A stretch of DNA of 64,000 nucleotides from Amphritea balenae (GTDB taxonomy: Bacteria; Pseudomonadota; Gammaproteobacteria; Pseudomonadales; Balneatricaceae), in the NCBI RefSeq assembly GCF_003858655.1, contig NZ_RQXV01000001.1:496001-560000 (forward strand), written 5' to 3'. A program made the translations under genes and the position numbers. Shown one piece after another: positions 17,649 to 26,577 of this stretch (position 1 is the first letter of the stretch; each line of letters starts with the position of its first letter). The notes under the pieces were generated by a model that saw only the letters and a list, made by a program, of their open reading frames with translations, was not told where the DNA came from and did not search any database.

Positions 17649-18835
17649 CAGAAGAACGCCTGAATGCCAGTCATTGCACGACCCAGAATCAGGGCGTGAA
17701 TGTCGTGAGTACCTTCATAGGTGTTAACCGCTTCCAGGTTCATCACGTGACGGATTACACCGAACTCATCAGAGATACCGTTACCACCGTGCATATCACG
17801 GGCAACGCGAGCGATATCCAGTGATTTGCCACAGTTATTACGCTTCATCAGAGAGATAAGCTCAACCGGACACTGCTTCTCATCCATCAGACGACCCATC
17901 TGCAGACAACCCTGCAGACCCAGACCGATTTCAGTCTGCATATCAGCCAGTTTCTTCTGGATCAGCTGGTTAGCTGCCAGTGGACGCTGGAACTGAATAC
18001 GATCCAGAGTGTACTGACGCGCAGAAGTCCAGCAGTATTCAGCCGCACCCAGAGCACCCCATGCGATACCGTAACGTGCCTTGTTCAGACAGCCAAACGG
18101 ACCCGCCAGACCCTGAACTCCTGGTAGCAGGTTTTCTTCAGGAACAAATACATCTTCCATTACGATCTCGCCAGTAATGGATGCACGCAGAGAGAACTTA
18201 CCTTCAATCTTAGGTGCGCTCAGGCCTTTCATGCCTTTTTCCAGAACGAAACCACGAACTACGCCGTCCAGCTTCGCCCAAACAACGAATACGTCAGATA
18301 CTGGAGAGTTAGTGATCCACATCTTCGCGCCTTTAACGATGTAACCACCGTCAACTTTAGTTGCGCGCGTCTTCATGTTGTTTGGATCAGAACCAACATC
18401 CGGCTCAGTCAGACCGAAACAACCGATCCACTCACCAGACGCCAGCTTAGGCAGGTACTTCATACGCTGCTCTTCAGTACCGTATGCGTAAATAGGGTGC
18501 ATAACCAGAGAAGACTGTACCGACATCGCTGAACGGTAACCGCTGTCTACACGCTCAACTTCACGGGCAACCAGACCGTAACAAACGTGGTTTACTTCAG
18601 CACCACCATACTGCTCAGGCAGAGTAGAACCCAGGAAGCCCAGCTCGCCCAGCTCTTGCATGATTTCAGTGTGGAATACTTCATTACGGTTTGCTTCCAG
18701 TACCCGTGGCAACAGCTGACCCTGACAGTATTCGTACGCCGCATCGCGGACCATACGTTCTTCTTCAGTCAGTTGAGTATCAAGTGAGAATGGATCTTCC
18801 CAGTTAAATGCAGGCTTCGTAGAAGATTTGCTCAT
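17648..18835 (-). CDS. gcdH: Glutaryl-CoA dehydrogenase
   Basis: A 395-residue FAD-dependent acyl-CoA dehydrogenase fold. It matches GcdH through [18 protein letters not shown] at the start, [25 protein letters not shown] with the arginine used for the glutaryl carboxylate, and [19 protein letters not shown]. The catalytic base is in [20 protein letters not shown] near the C terminus. It performs the oxidative decarboxylation of glutaryl-CoA to crotonyl-CoA in lysine/hydroxylysine/tryptophan breakdown. It is the promoter-proximal gene of a pair with the CoA-transferase, overlapping by one base. No dedicated LysR regulator adjoins it, unlike in Pseudomonas. Confidence 0.95.
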   Translation of the reverse strand: MSKSSTKPAFNWEDPFSLDTQLTEEERMVRDAAYEYCQGQLLPRVLEANRNEVFHTEIMQELGELGFLGSTLPEQYGGAEVNHVCYGLVAREVERVDSGYRSAMSVQSSLVMHPIYAYGTEEQRMKYLPKLASGEWIGCFGLTEPDVGSDPNNMKTRATKVDGGYIVKGAKMWITNSPVSDVFVVWAKLDGVVRGFVLEKGMKGLSAPKIEGKFSLRASITGEIVMEDVFVPEENLLPGVQGLAGPFGCLNKARYGIAWGALGAAEYCWTSARQYTLDRIQFQRPLAANQLIQKKLADMQTEIGLGLQGCLQMGRLMDEKQCPVELISLMKRNNCGKSLDIARVARDMHGGNGISDEFGVIRHVMNLEAVNTYEGTHDIHALILGRAMTGIQAFF

Positions 18836-18902
18836 GCAACACGCCTCTTGCTTTGTAGTTATACGCAGTTACCGCTGTCAGTAGCGATAACCACTGAATT
18901 AG

Positions 18903-19167
18903 AGGAACCTGTGAACAAGTCCCAAACGCCTCAGGCTTACAGAGCGGTTCAAGTTTAAGGCAACGGTTACAGGCATGCTTGTTGCCTGGCGAAAACCGTT
19001 AACACAGAAATTGAATTGCTCTGTAAGCCCCTCTGGGTGGACATTAAATCGACTTCTTGCTTTGTCAGACAGCTTGGAAATGACTCGCCATTCCACTGCA
19101 CTGCCTTTCGCGCAATTAGTCAATTTACTGTCCACTGAGAAAGTCTGGAACTTATTCACAGGTTCCT
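18903..19167. mobile_element. MITE-like palindromic element, 265 bp
   Basis: The ends are imperfect inverted repeats: AGGAACCTGTGAACAAGTCC at the left matches the reverse complement of the right end (AGGAACCTGTGAATAAGTTC) with two differences. Inside are nested inverted repeats, for example GGCTTACAGAGC against GCTCTGTAAGCC, GGCAAC against GTTGCC, and AACGGTT against AACCGTT. There is no convincing gene; the ORFs on both strands lack ribosome sites. No clear target duplication flanks it (TTAG on the left, TTGG or TGGA on the right). The organisation is that of a non-autonomous miniature element, perhaps derived from an IS5-like transposon. That parentage is a guess. Confidence 0.55.
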
Positions 19168-19618
19168 TGGAACAATAACAGCATAATGTTCATTATTTTT
19201 TACAAAATCAAGTATCCCGGCATAATCAGGAAATACCCAACTTCGTCCGAGAGTCATACTACCTTCCTACCCTTCAAGTGGTATATGCCCCTCTTAGGGG
19301 AGTTCAATATTTAAAGCGATCAAAACAACAATTTAAATTACATTTTTATCCATAAAAACAAATAGTTATTACAAACTAACAAAAAGATCATGACTGCTAA
19401 GATAACGCTATCACAAACAATAATAAGGGTTGCGGGCGGCTAGGAGATGAGAGCAGCAATTTAGTCATTCTGGCTACTAGTGAAAACAGGGATCAACGCA
19501 GGATCGTCTGAAATTTGACTGCACGTATAAAATTATTAACAAAAAATAAAAGCGGGCATAAACAAAACAGGAGGCCTAAGCCTCCTGTGTAAAATAATAG
19601 TCAGAGCTATAAACGCGC
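19168..19618. other. Gene-free interval between MITE-like element and recombinase
   Basis: About 450 bp with no supportable ORF on either strand. It is AT-rich in the middle (19300-19420). The only structure I see is the terminator hairpin at its right end. Confidence 0.5.
19560..19589 (-). terminator. Rho-independent terminator after the recombinase
   Basis: On the minus strand CAGGAGGCTTAGGCCTCCTG forms a hairpin followed by TTTTGTTT, 30 bp past the recombinase stop codon. Confidence 0.75.
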
Positions 19619-20179
19619 TTAGTCGATACCGGCTTTCTGACAGGTACGCAGTATAGTGCGGTATGAAACACCCAGTTCCCGGGCAGCCGCCGTTTTATTA
19701 CCGTCATTACGATCCAGTGCGGCCTGAATACGCTCAACACTGTGGGTAGGCTTTCTACCTTTATAGGCATTACGCTCTTTGGCCTTTTCAATGCCTTCGC
19801 TCTGCTTTTCTTTCACCAGCGCTTTTTCAAAACCGGTCAGCGCTTCGACCAGCTTCAGCATTTTGCCGCTGCCTTCCCGATCCGCCGGATTGAAAGTCAG
19901 TCCCTCGTTATGAAACTGAACAGTAACGCCTTTACTGTTAAATTCCCGTACCAGATCACGCAGATCATACAAGTTACGCGCCAGTCGATCGATCGCACTG
20001 ACATGCAGCACATCACCTTTGCGCACGTATGCACGTAGCTTTCGTAATGCGGGGCGATCAGTATGCCCACTGCGGCATTTATCTATAAACGTTCTTTTCA
20101 TCTGCTGGCCGATCACTTCCAGCTGAGGGGCAACATCCTGTTCCACCGGAGGCACCCGTAGATAAGCAATATCTGTCAT
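19619..20179 (-). CDS. Resolvase/invertase-type serine recombinase homologue lacking the catalytic serine
   Basis: About 186 residues from the ATG at 20179. The fold is that of small serine recombinases: an N-terminal catalytic domain (1-135) and a C-terminal HTH_7 domain (145-186, NKTAAARELGVSYRTILRTC). DKCRSGHTDRPAL, the arginine motif SAIDRLARNLYDL and KGVTVQFHNEGLTF are intact. The nucleophile position is not: the usual YxRVS reads YLRVPP, with codons CCT CCG, so the serine is proline. It should be unable to cleave DNA by the normal mechanism. It may be a decayed gene or a DNA-binding regulator derived from a recombinase. A MITE-like element lies about 450 bp away. Confidence 0.85.
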   Translation of the reverse strand: MTDIAYLRVPPVEQDVAPQLEVIGQQMKRTFIDKCRSGHTDRPALRKLRAYVRKGDVLHVSAIDRLARNLYDLRDLVREFNSKGVTVQFHNEGLTFNPADREGSGKMLKLVEALTGFEKALVKEKQSEGIEKAKERNAYKGRKPTHSVERIQAALDRNDGNKTAAARELGVSYRTILRTCQKAGID

Positions 20180-20388
20180 ACCTAACCTCATTCCGTCATA
20201 TTTAGCTCTATGACATACAAGTTTAAAACTAACCCCCTCAAAATAATCAGTGATAAGTTATTGTGCAAGAATCAGACTACCTGTTTTGTGTACATTAATT
20301 GTGCAACAACATAACCCTATTAATTACGGTACTTAAAAAGGATTAACATCTGTTAGGATGTACCGATAGAGACCCTAAAGGAAACAAT

Positions 20389-20778
20389 GTGCGCCAAACC
20401 CTGATCCGAGCCCTTTACCTCACTGCCGGTATCTTTTTTGTTTTGCTGGGCCTGATAGGCGTGATACTGCCCCTGGTGCCCACAACACCTTTTTTACTGG
20501 TTGCTGCCTTCTGCTTTTCTCGCAGCTCTGAACAATTACACCAGTACCTGCTGAACCACCCCTGGTTCGGCCACTTTATCCGAGATTGGGAAGAACACAG
20601 TGTTATCCCCCTTAAAGCAAAAATTATCGGCACCAGCATGATGCTATTGATGGTGAGCTATCCGTTAATCTTCAAATCCTTTCACCCGGGTCTGAAAACC
20701 TTTGCTGCAGCCACGGTTATTTTCGCCGTCTGGTTTGTCTGGTCCAGACCTTCAGAACGACCTTTATCCGATAAATAA
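20389..20778 (+). CDS. ybaN: DUF454 (YbaN) family inner-membrane protein
   Basis: A 129-residue protein starting at GTG (20389), preceded by AAAGGAAA; no in-frame ATG is available nearby. Features of the DUF454/YbaN family are the first membrane helix ending in GVILPLVPTTPFLLVAAFCF and the following FSRSSEQLHQYLLNHPWFGHFIRDW segment. Two more hydrophobic helices follow (about 78-118). Function is unknown; E. coli YbaN is an uncharacterised inner-membrane protein. It appears to be a single-gene unit. Confidence 0.9.
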   Translation: MRQTLIRALYLTAGIFFVLLGLIGVILPLVPTTPFLLVAAFCFSRSSEQLHQYLLNHPWFGHFIRDWEEHSVIPLKAKIIGTSMMLLMVSYPLIFKSFHPGLKTFAAATVIFAVWFVWSRPSERPLSDK

Positions 20779-21012
20779 ATACAGCAGCAAAAAATTTCAG
20801 ATCCCCCACTCTGTAAATACAGTTATATAGATGCAACTTACAATCGCCGGACAATATCTACTGCGTTTGAACCTCAGATAACTCAATCCGTTTCCTTATT
20901 CTTCAGGAGTTAGCTAGTCTGTAGAATGCATTTGAATAAAAATAACACATGAGCTTGTGGGAGCATCAGCTGATAAGTGATCGCTGATAAGGACATCATT
21001 CAGGAGCCAGTT

Positions 21013-21453
21013 ATGGCTATGACTAACTGTGAAAACTGTACGCATGAGATCTCCGATCTTTCGGTGGCATGCATAAATTGTGGTCATCCACTTAACACAC
21101 GACATAAACACAGCAACGCTTGGGAAGTCGTTAGCCGGGCCAAAACACCCATTAATATTTTTGCCGTCGCCATGATGACCTGCGCTGCAATTCTTGGTAT
21201 GAGCGCAACACAGGTAAATACCCCGGAATCACTTAAGGCATTTACCTACACCTTACATATTTTTTTAGCCGTTACAGGAATGTTCTTTGTTACCATACTA
21301 TTTTGCCGAAAGGGTGTTTACCATCCAGATGATCTGGCAAAAGCAAAACGTGAAGGCCTTGACGATCTGGGTGAAGACAAACCGGAAATTGCGGCAATAG
21401 CTATTGGATTAATGCTGCTAGCTTATGGCCTGTATCAGGCATTTTTTGTTTAA
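21013..21453 (+). CDS. Zinc-ribbon membrane protein of unknown function
   Basis: A 146-residue protein started at the ATG at 21013, which has GGAG 9 bp upstream; a GTG at 20977 would give 12 extra residues with no support. The N terminus is a zinc ribbon, CENCTHEISDLSVACINCG, with two CxxC pairs at about residues 5-23. Three hydrophobic helices follow (about 46-66, 78-98 and 124-144). The segment between the second and third is charged (DDLAKAKREGLDDLGEDKPE). Such zinc-ribbon/multi-helix proteins are common but uncharacterised. It is a single gene, convergent with the LysR gene downstream. Confidence 0.75.
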   Translation: MAMTNCENCTHEISDLSVACINCGHPLNTRHKHSNAWEVVSRAKTPINIFAVAMMTCAAILGMSATQVNTPESLKAFTYTLHIFLAVTGMFFVTILFCRKGVYHPDDLAKAKREGLDDLGEDKPEIAAIAIGLMLLAYGLYQAFFV

Positions 21454-21505
21454 CATTTTAGGTTGAAAAAGCTCAGCACTTTGAACGACCCAGATAATTT
21501 TAGCC

Positions 21506-22402
21506 TTAGCGACTCTTTTCTACCCACTGCTGAGCTTCCTGGCCGATCCAGTCAATAAATGCGGCGGTTTTCCGGTCCGGCTGCTTAAAATCAGGCCAGG
21601 CGATATAATAAGCGTAATCTGTCAGCTCAATATCAAACAGCCGGACCAAGGTCCCATTCTGTAATTCCTTCTGAAGCAATAAAGGACACCCAAGCATAAT
21701 GCCCTGACCGTTCAGAATTGCCTGTAAACGAACATTGGTATCATCGAATATCAAACCGCTTTCGCAGCGCACGGCATCCGCTCCAGCCAGGTCCATCCAT
21801 TCACGCCATGGCGCATAATCGGTATCATGAATAAAGGTATGTACCGCCAGATCAGATGGCTGCTGAGGCCGACCATGTTCCAGAATAAAAGCTGGACTGC
21901 AGACTGGCGTCAGTTCACCTGGAATCAATAGCTCACTATCAGCCCCGGACCACTCCCCTTTACCCCAGATAATCGCAGCATCAATATTCTCCGCGCGAAA
22001 ATCCGGTGCCATATTGCGGTGAATCAGATCCACCTGGGTATCAGAGTTATCCAGCCAGAAATTTCTCAACCTTGGCGCCAGCCATGAAACTGAGAAAAAG
22101 GGCCGCAAAGAGATATGTAAATTCTCCTGTTTTTTTACCGCCATGGTATCCCTGACAGCACCAGCGATCGCCTTAAAAGGCTCATCCAGTGAGGTATAAA
22201 GCCGATAACCTTCATCCGTCAACAACATACTTCGGCTGGTTCGGCTGAACAAACGAATACCCAGATACTCTTCCAGAGTTTTAATCTGATGGCTCACCGC
22301 CGATGGCGATACCAGCAGTTCATCCGCCGCTTTGGTGAAATTAAGATATTTACCCGCCACGACAAAGGTCTTCAGGGCATTCATCAACGGTATATAAGCC
22401 AT
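21506..22402 (-). CDS. LysR family regulator A of the Rieske/amidase locus
   Basis: A 298-residue GcvA-like LysR protein: HTH at residues 8-68 (LNFTKAADELLVSPSAVSHQ) and effector domain from 92. It starts 11 bp after the amidase stop codon, so it is probably the last gene of the oxygenase/amidase operon. It is strikingly similar to the LysR protein at 33907-34797. Both share ALKTFVVAG-YLNFTKA, ISLRPFFS-WLAPRL, and ILNGQGIMLGCP followed by a hydrophobic LL, so the two are recent paralogues bracketing the same locus. It probably senses the cluster's substrate or an intermediate. Confidence 0.9.
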   Translation of the reverse strand: MAYIPLMNALKTFVVAGKYLNFTKAADELLVSPSAVSHQIKTLEEYLGIRLFSRTSRSMLLTDEGYRLYTSLDEPFKAIAGAVRDTMAVKKQENLHISLRPFFSVSWLAPRLRNFWLDNSDTQVDLIHRNMAPDFRAENIDAAIIWGKGEWSGADSELLIPGELTPVCSPAFILEHGRPQQPSDLAVHTFIHDTDYAPWREWMDLAGADAVRCESGLIFDDTNVRLQAILNGQGIMLGCPLLLQKELQNGTLVRLFDIELTDYAYYIAWPDFKQPDRKTAAFIDWIGQEAQQWVEKSR

Positions 22403-22413
22403 CAGCCTGCTCC

Positions 22414-23703
22414 TCAGCTTAAAACAGTTTCAGCCCAATGAGCTAAACCCAATAACTGATCATCTTCACGGGCCCGACCGATAAACTGCAAGCCCAAGGG
22501 CAAGCCATTGTCATCCTGCATCCCCGGCAAAGTTACGACAGGTAACCCTAATACCTGCCATGGCCGGCTCATATGCGGCTGACCGGTGCTGCAATGCCCC
22601 TGCGGCGCAACGCCCGGTGCAGCCGGTGCCAGTATTGCATCAACACCTTTATGATCAGGGTTAGACCAGAGCCAGTGGCCAATCTTAGCAACTACCTGTA
22701 GCGAGTCGAGATAGGTTTCTCGCGCCATCCCGCGCCCCAGTTCAAACAATTGTTGTAAAGCTTCCGATACCTGCTCGGACCGATCCGCTTCATAACACAA
22801 ATTACGGGTGGCCTCCCAGGCCATAATCTTATGATGATGTTCAACCAGGCGCCGAATCAGGTCGCAGCTATGCATCTCAATCAGCTCCGCTCCCTGTTGA
22901 GCTAAACATACGCTGAACTGCTCCAGTGCCAGATCCATTTCAGGATCACTTTCCCCTACCGAGCTCCCTTTACACACCAATATCCGGTAAGGCCGATCCT
23001 GCTTAACCAGATCAGTATCAGGTTGCTGCAACAAAATGCTACGTAACAGGCCTATATCTTCCACCCGACGTGAAAACAAACCCAGTGAATCCAACGACTG
23101 GGCTAACGGCTGAACACCCCGCAGAGAATACTCGCCACGGGTTCCGACATAACCCACTACTCCGCAATACGCCGCCGGACGGATAACCGACGCAGCGGTC
23201 TGAGAACCTACTGCAGCAGGGATCATAAAATCAGCAACCGCCGCAGCTGAGCCACTCGAAGACCCCCCGGGAGTCCGATTCAGATCCTTAGGGTTGCGGG
23301 TCTTACCCGGTTTAAAATAAGCAAACTCTGTCGTCACTGTTTTACCCGGCACTATAGCCCCGGCTTTTAACAACAAATTGACACAACTGGCATTATCCGT
23401 TGGCTGTCGACCACTATGAATGGTCGATCCCATTTCGGTTGGCATACAGTCAGTATCAATAATATCTTTGATACCTATCGGCAGTCCCTGTAACAGGCTG
23501 GCTTTATAAAACGCCTCTTTCTCATAGTACTGTTGCAAGTACTGCTCTCTCGACAGCAGAAAATGCCAGGCCCCAACATCGGCTTGCCGTGCTTCGATCT
23601 GATCGTAGCAGGCATTAATCACATCAACCGGAGCGCAATGCCCCTCAGCGATCAGAGCCAGCGCCTGACGTAAACTTAAACCATTCAAAGACAGACTGTT
23701 CAT
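22414..23703 (-). CDS. Amidase signature family hydrolase
   Basis: A 429-residue amidase-signature enzyme. The Ser-cisSer-Lys triad can be placed: lysine at about 79 in PIGIKDIIDT, the cis-serine in the TPGGSSSGSAAAVA loop (about 144-157), and the nucleophile serine at about 172 in GSQTAASVIRPAAYCG. It hydrolyses a C-N amide bond; the substrate is not predictable within this family. Its start codon overlaps the stop of the DUF1116 gene by 4 bp (ATGA), so the two are translationally coupled. The LysR gene follows 11 bp downstream. Context suggests it releases ammonia or an amine from an intermediate made by the neighbouring Rieske oxygenase pathway. Confidence 0.9.
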   Translation of the reverse strand: MNSLSLNGLSLRQALALIAEGHCAPVDVINACYDQIEARQADVGAWHFLLSREQYLQQYYEKEAFYKASLLQGLPIGIKDIIDTDCMPTEMGSTIHSGRQPTDNASCVNLLLKAGAIVPGKTVTTEFAYFKPGKTRNPKDLNRTPGGSSSGSAAAVADFMIPAAVGSQTAASVIRPAAYCGVVGYVGTRGEYSLRGVQPLAQSLDSLGLFSRRVEDIGLLRSILLQQPDTDLVKQDRPYRILVCKGSSVGESDPEMDLALEQFSVCLAQQGAELIEMHSCDLIRRLVEHHHKIMAWEATRNLCYEADRSEQVSEALQQLFELGRGMARETYLDSLQVVAKIGHWLWSNPDHKGVDAILAPAAPGVAPQGHCSTGQPHMSRPWQVLGLPVVTLPGMQDDNGLPLGLQFIGRAREDDQLLGLAHWAETVLS

Positions 23704-24884
23704 AAGCCTGCCTCATTTAGCACATGGCGGAAGAATTCAGCCGGTACATCAACAACACCGCCCCCTATCCGCCCAGCCTCACCACGACTTTCGATCATTC
23801 CCAGCAGTACCATAGGGCCAGCCTGATTTTCGACCACCTGACGTGCAGAAGTCATAGCCGGACGGGATCCAAAACCGGAAAGCATACCTGTCAACGCTTT
23901 ATCGGGACGCCCCAGTGCATCTTCAGGCAGATAGGCTTTCAAGCCTTCGTAAGAAGCAGGTGCACTATTCAATACCTGACCGCCTAAACCAATAAAATCA
24001 ACTACTGCGCTATCTCCGATAGCACCTAAGGCATTAAGACCGGCATGTACCTCTTCAACAGCACCTTTAATTTCAGGCGCAGGCATAGTAATCCAGTGTC
24101 CCGGTTTTGCAGCCACCTGAACACCAAACTCGTAACCATTACCCGCCGCCTTAGTAATCAGAGATGCACCTTCAACAGCTTCAGCAGCTGACATCATCAG
24201 ACTACTGGCAGCCATCCAGAGATTCAGGGCAAAAGCCATTGCGCCATCCATAAACTCATTAACATCTGTCGGAATCGTTCCTGTATTGGCTTGTTTCAAC
24301 TGCGCTGCAATCAAAGCAGAACCGGCGATTGTCCGGCCATGGCAATCATCGCCATCAGCCAACGCCGCTGCAATCACCGGTAACAGATCGATAGGTTGCG
24401 TTAGTCCGGTAGTAATCCAGCCACTCAGTGAACTATTGAGCCAACTCAGATGGGCCTGCAGCTCAGGATCCAGTTTACCCAGACGGGTACAGTGCACCAT
24501 ACCCTCATTCAGTACCGAGTATTTCCTGGCACCTGGATTATTCGCATCGGCAACCACCATCAGTTGCATCGAAGGCGAAACCACACCTGCCAAAGGCACA
24601 ACAATACTATGATCCTGTGCAGGTTCTACGCAGATCTCACCCTGCAGAATCATCTGTTTTGCCTGATCGTTAGTTTCGGCCCAACCTTCCCAGACAGCAC
24701 CAACACAGAGGGAATTCATCACCGGAGCAGGTATGGTATCAATCAATTTAAAAGGAGGGCCGGCATGTAATAAGCGTTTAGATTGATCGGGCAAAACTTC
24801 ATTCACCCGGCACATTCCGGTCCACTGAGGGCGGCATTGTGATACCCGGTCGAATGCGATCTGATCGGCAGCAGATAACAACAT
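23700..24884 (-). CDS. DUF1116 family protein (AllG/YlbE-like)
   Basis: About 394 residues from the ATG at 24884, which has AGGAG 8-9 bp upstream. It resembles E. coli YlbE through LLHAGPPF near the start, NSLCVGAVWEGWAET, SPSMQLMVVAD, LNEGMVH, NGYEFGVQVA and a GLGGQVLNSAP block. YlbE (AllG) is one of three components, with AllF/FdrA and AllH/YlbF, linked to oxamate carbamoyltransferase in allantoin breakdown. Here no FdrA or YlbF homologue is adjacent; the partners are an amidase (4-bp overlap) and a 203-residue orphan. A role in carbamoyl or amide chemistry is a reasonable inference, but the reaction is unknown. Confidence 0.78.
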   Translation of the reverse strand: MLLSAADQIAFDRVSQCRPQWTGMCRVNEVLPDQSKRLLHAGPPFKLIDTIPAPVMNSLCVGAVWEGWAETNDQAKQMILQGEICVEPAQDHSIVVPLAGVVSPSMQLMVVADANNPGARKYSVLNEGMVHCTRLGKLDPELQAHLSWLNSSLSGWITTGLTQPIDLLPVIAAALADGDDCHGRTIAGSALIAAQLKQANTGTIPTDVNEFMDGAMAFALNLWMAASSLMMSAAEAVEGASLITKAAGNGYEFGVQVAAKPGHWITMPAPEIKGAVEEVHAGLNALGAIGDSAVVDFIGLGGQVLNSAPASYEGLKAYLPEDALGRPDKALTGMLSGFGSRPAMTSARQVVENQAGPMVLLGMIESRGEAGRIGGGVVDVPAEFFRHVLNEAGL

Positions 24885-24988
24885 AGAAAGACTCTCCTGA
24901 CGGCTTACTATCAGCATCGATAGCAGCCGCTTTTTATTATGAATTAGCAGTACTCAAAAAGCCGGCAGATGCCGACATAAAAGGAGGT

Positions 24989-25600
24989 TTAATCGGCACG
25001 CACCCAGCTTTCACTGTTTGCCAGTGCGGCTGATTGAGCAATCCGATTGAGGAAGTCACGTTCGACGGTGGTCCCAGCCAGTGGTGTTCCATTCACCTCA
25101 ACAACCGCACCACCTGCTGGCTGGAAGATTGCAAACATTTCATGCTCTCCCGTCTGCGTTTCTTCCGGCGGCAGTGCTACAGCAAAAGGCTCAGCCAGAT
25201 CTTTCCAGATCATACTCAGGGTCGTATCAGTACTTTCAGAATGGGCAATACAGGCTTGCTGCTTCGGATAGTCGGCTTCTGTCTTAAAGCTGGCATCCGC
25301 AATATATTCCAGGTTATCCAGGGCAACAGCCGGACGAAATAACCCAAACCGACGCACAAAGTTTTCAACCAGATACCGGGCCAGCTCCAGATTGTCAGTC
25401 AGACACTTACGTACCGCCGAGCCATCTTCTTTCTGGTAGGGATTTTCCAATACCAAAATTGCTTCTCCACGGCCGTAATCTGACGCAGCAATACGGAAGT
25501 ACAGTGACAGTGAAGACCAGTCACCTTCAGGATCAGTTTTCAGATAGATAAATGGGTTATCACCGGTCCAGTCAACCTTACCTGTACGGATAGAATTCAT
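24989..25600 (-). CDS. Conserved-looking orphan protein in Rieske/amidase operon (203 aa)
   Basis: I do not recognise this 203-residue protein. It has no signal peptide, no membrane helix and no cofactor motif. Its composition is acidic with a mixed alpha/beta pattern; notable segments are DWTGDNPFIYLKTDPEGDWS, SLYFRIAASDYGRGEAILVL, and a proline/glycine-rich stretch ending in FAIFQPAGGAVVEVNGTPLA. It is well embedded: 55 bp after the epimerase-like gene and about 100 bp before the DUF1116 gene, all on one strand. This suggests an accessory subunit, small enzyme or chaperone for the pathway. The gene is likely real; the function is open. Confidence 0.75.
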   Translation of the reverse strand: MNSIRTGKVDWTGDNPFIYLKTDPEGDWSSLSLYFRIAASDYGRGEAILVLENPYQKEDGSAVRKCLTDNLELARYLVENFVRRFGLFRPAVALDNLEYIADASFKTEADYPKQQACIAHSESTDTTLSMIWKDLAEPFAVALPPEETQTGEHEMFAIFQPAGGAVVEVNGTPLAGTTVERDFLNRIAQSAALANSESWVRAD

Positions 25601-25655
25601 AGCATAGATCCTTATGTAATATTTTTTATAATTAGCGGGTTAATGAAGCAACCAG

Positions 25656-26525
25656 TCAGGCGCGCGCTTTAGCCTTCGCTCGCAACTGTTCAAAGTCAGA
25701 GGTCGGCTGCCAGCCCAGAACCTCTTTCGCTGCACTGCTGGAAAAAACAGATGCCCTGGGATTTTCCTGGAAGCGTCGTGGAATCGTAATTTCCGGCAGA
25801 TCACCGATCGTTTCCAGATACCAATCCAAAGTAGGTTCAGGGTGCGAAGTATCATCAGCACTCAGGAAGAAAGTCCCATAACGCAAGCCTTCTGTTTTCA
25901 GAGCACAGTCAAATGCTGTTGCTACATCTTCAGCAGTGACGTAATAGAACAACCAGTGACGATCAGGTGCATCAACAAATTCAAGATATTGCTCCAGAGT
26001 TTCATCCAGCACGACGGCCAGTGGACGTAAGCAGATGACATCCATATCGGTACCATCAACGAAGCTTTTCGCCATCTGCTCCATCAGAATTTTAGAAACG
26101 CTGTAAGCCTGAACCGGCTTGTTTTCATGGCTTTCATCAACCGGCAGACAGGTTGGTTTCCAATCCGGACGCATCTCACTCAAACCACAGGCAGAAATAC
26201 TGGAACAGAGCACAACTTTCTGAACCTTCGCTTCAGAAGCCGCCTGCAACACATGCCAGGTACCCCGCACGTTCACGTCGATATACTCTTCCGGTGCACA
26301 GTTCCAGTCATAATCCAGCGCGGCCAGATGCACCACCGCATCAGCACCTTCAAACGCTTTGCGCAGCTGCGGCAAATCCATCACATTGGCTTCAACATAC
26401 TCAACACCGCTGTCACCCGCGACCAGATCGGCGATAACCACCTCATAATTTTTCAGTAACTGACGGACAACATAGCCCCCCACACGACCGGCACCGCCGG
26501 TCACAACAACACGTTTTATAGACAT
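25656..26525 (-). CDS. NAD(P)-dependent epimerase/dehydrogenase (extended SDR)
   Basis: An extended short-chain dehydrogenase of about 289 residues from the ATG at 26525 (AGGT upstream); the longer start at 26561 adds an unsupported tail. The Rossmann motif VVVTGGAGRVGGYVVRQL is at residues 6-23. The catalytic Tyr-Lys pair is in AYSVSKILMEQ, with the serine in LCSSISACG. The family includes sugar epimerases, uronate dehydrogenases and dehydrogenases of hydroxylated ring products. It follows the reductase gene in the operon, so oxidation of an alcohol produced by the Rieske oxygenase is plausible but unproven. Confidence 0.88.
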   Translation of the reverse strand: MSIKRVVVTGGAGRVGGYVVRQLLKNYEVVIADLVAGDSGVEYVEANVMDLPQLRKAFEGADAVVHLAALDYDWNCAPEEYIDVNVRGTWHVLQAASEAKVQKVVLCSSISACGLSEMRPDWKPTCLPVDESHENKPVQAYSVSKILMEQMAKSFVDGTDMDVICLRPLAVVLDETLEQYLEFVDAPDRHWLFYYVTAEDVATAFDCALKTEGLRYGTFFLSADDTSHPEPTLDWYLETIGDLPEITIPRRFQENPRASVFSSSAAKEVLGWQPTSDFEQLRAKAKARA

Positions 26526-26577
26526 AGAGTTACCTAATTTTCTGCTCAACTGAGCAAACAAAACTTTTCAGATCGGC

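Noticed and set aside
18899-19178. Small ORFs on both strands (86 and 67 aa) in the MITE-like element
   Set aside because: They overlap each other on opposite strands, lack ribosome sites, and follow from the palindromic structure.
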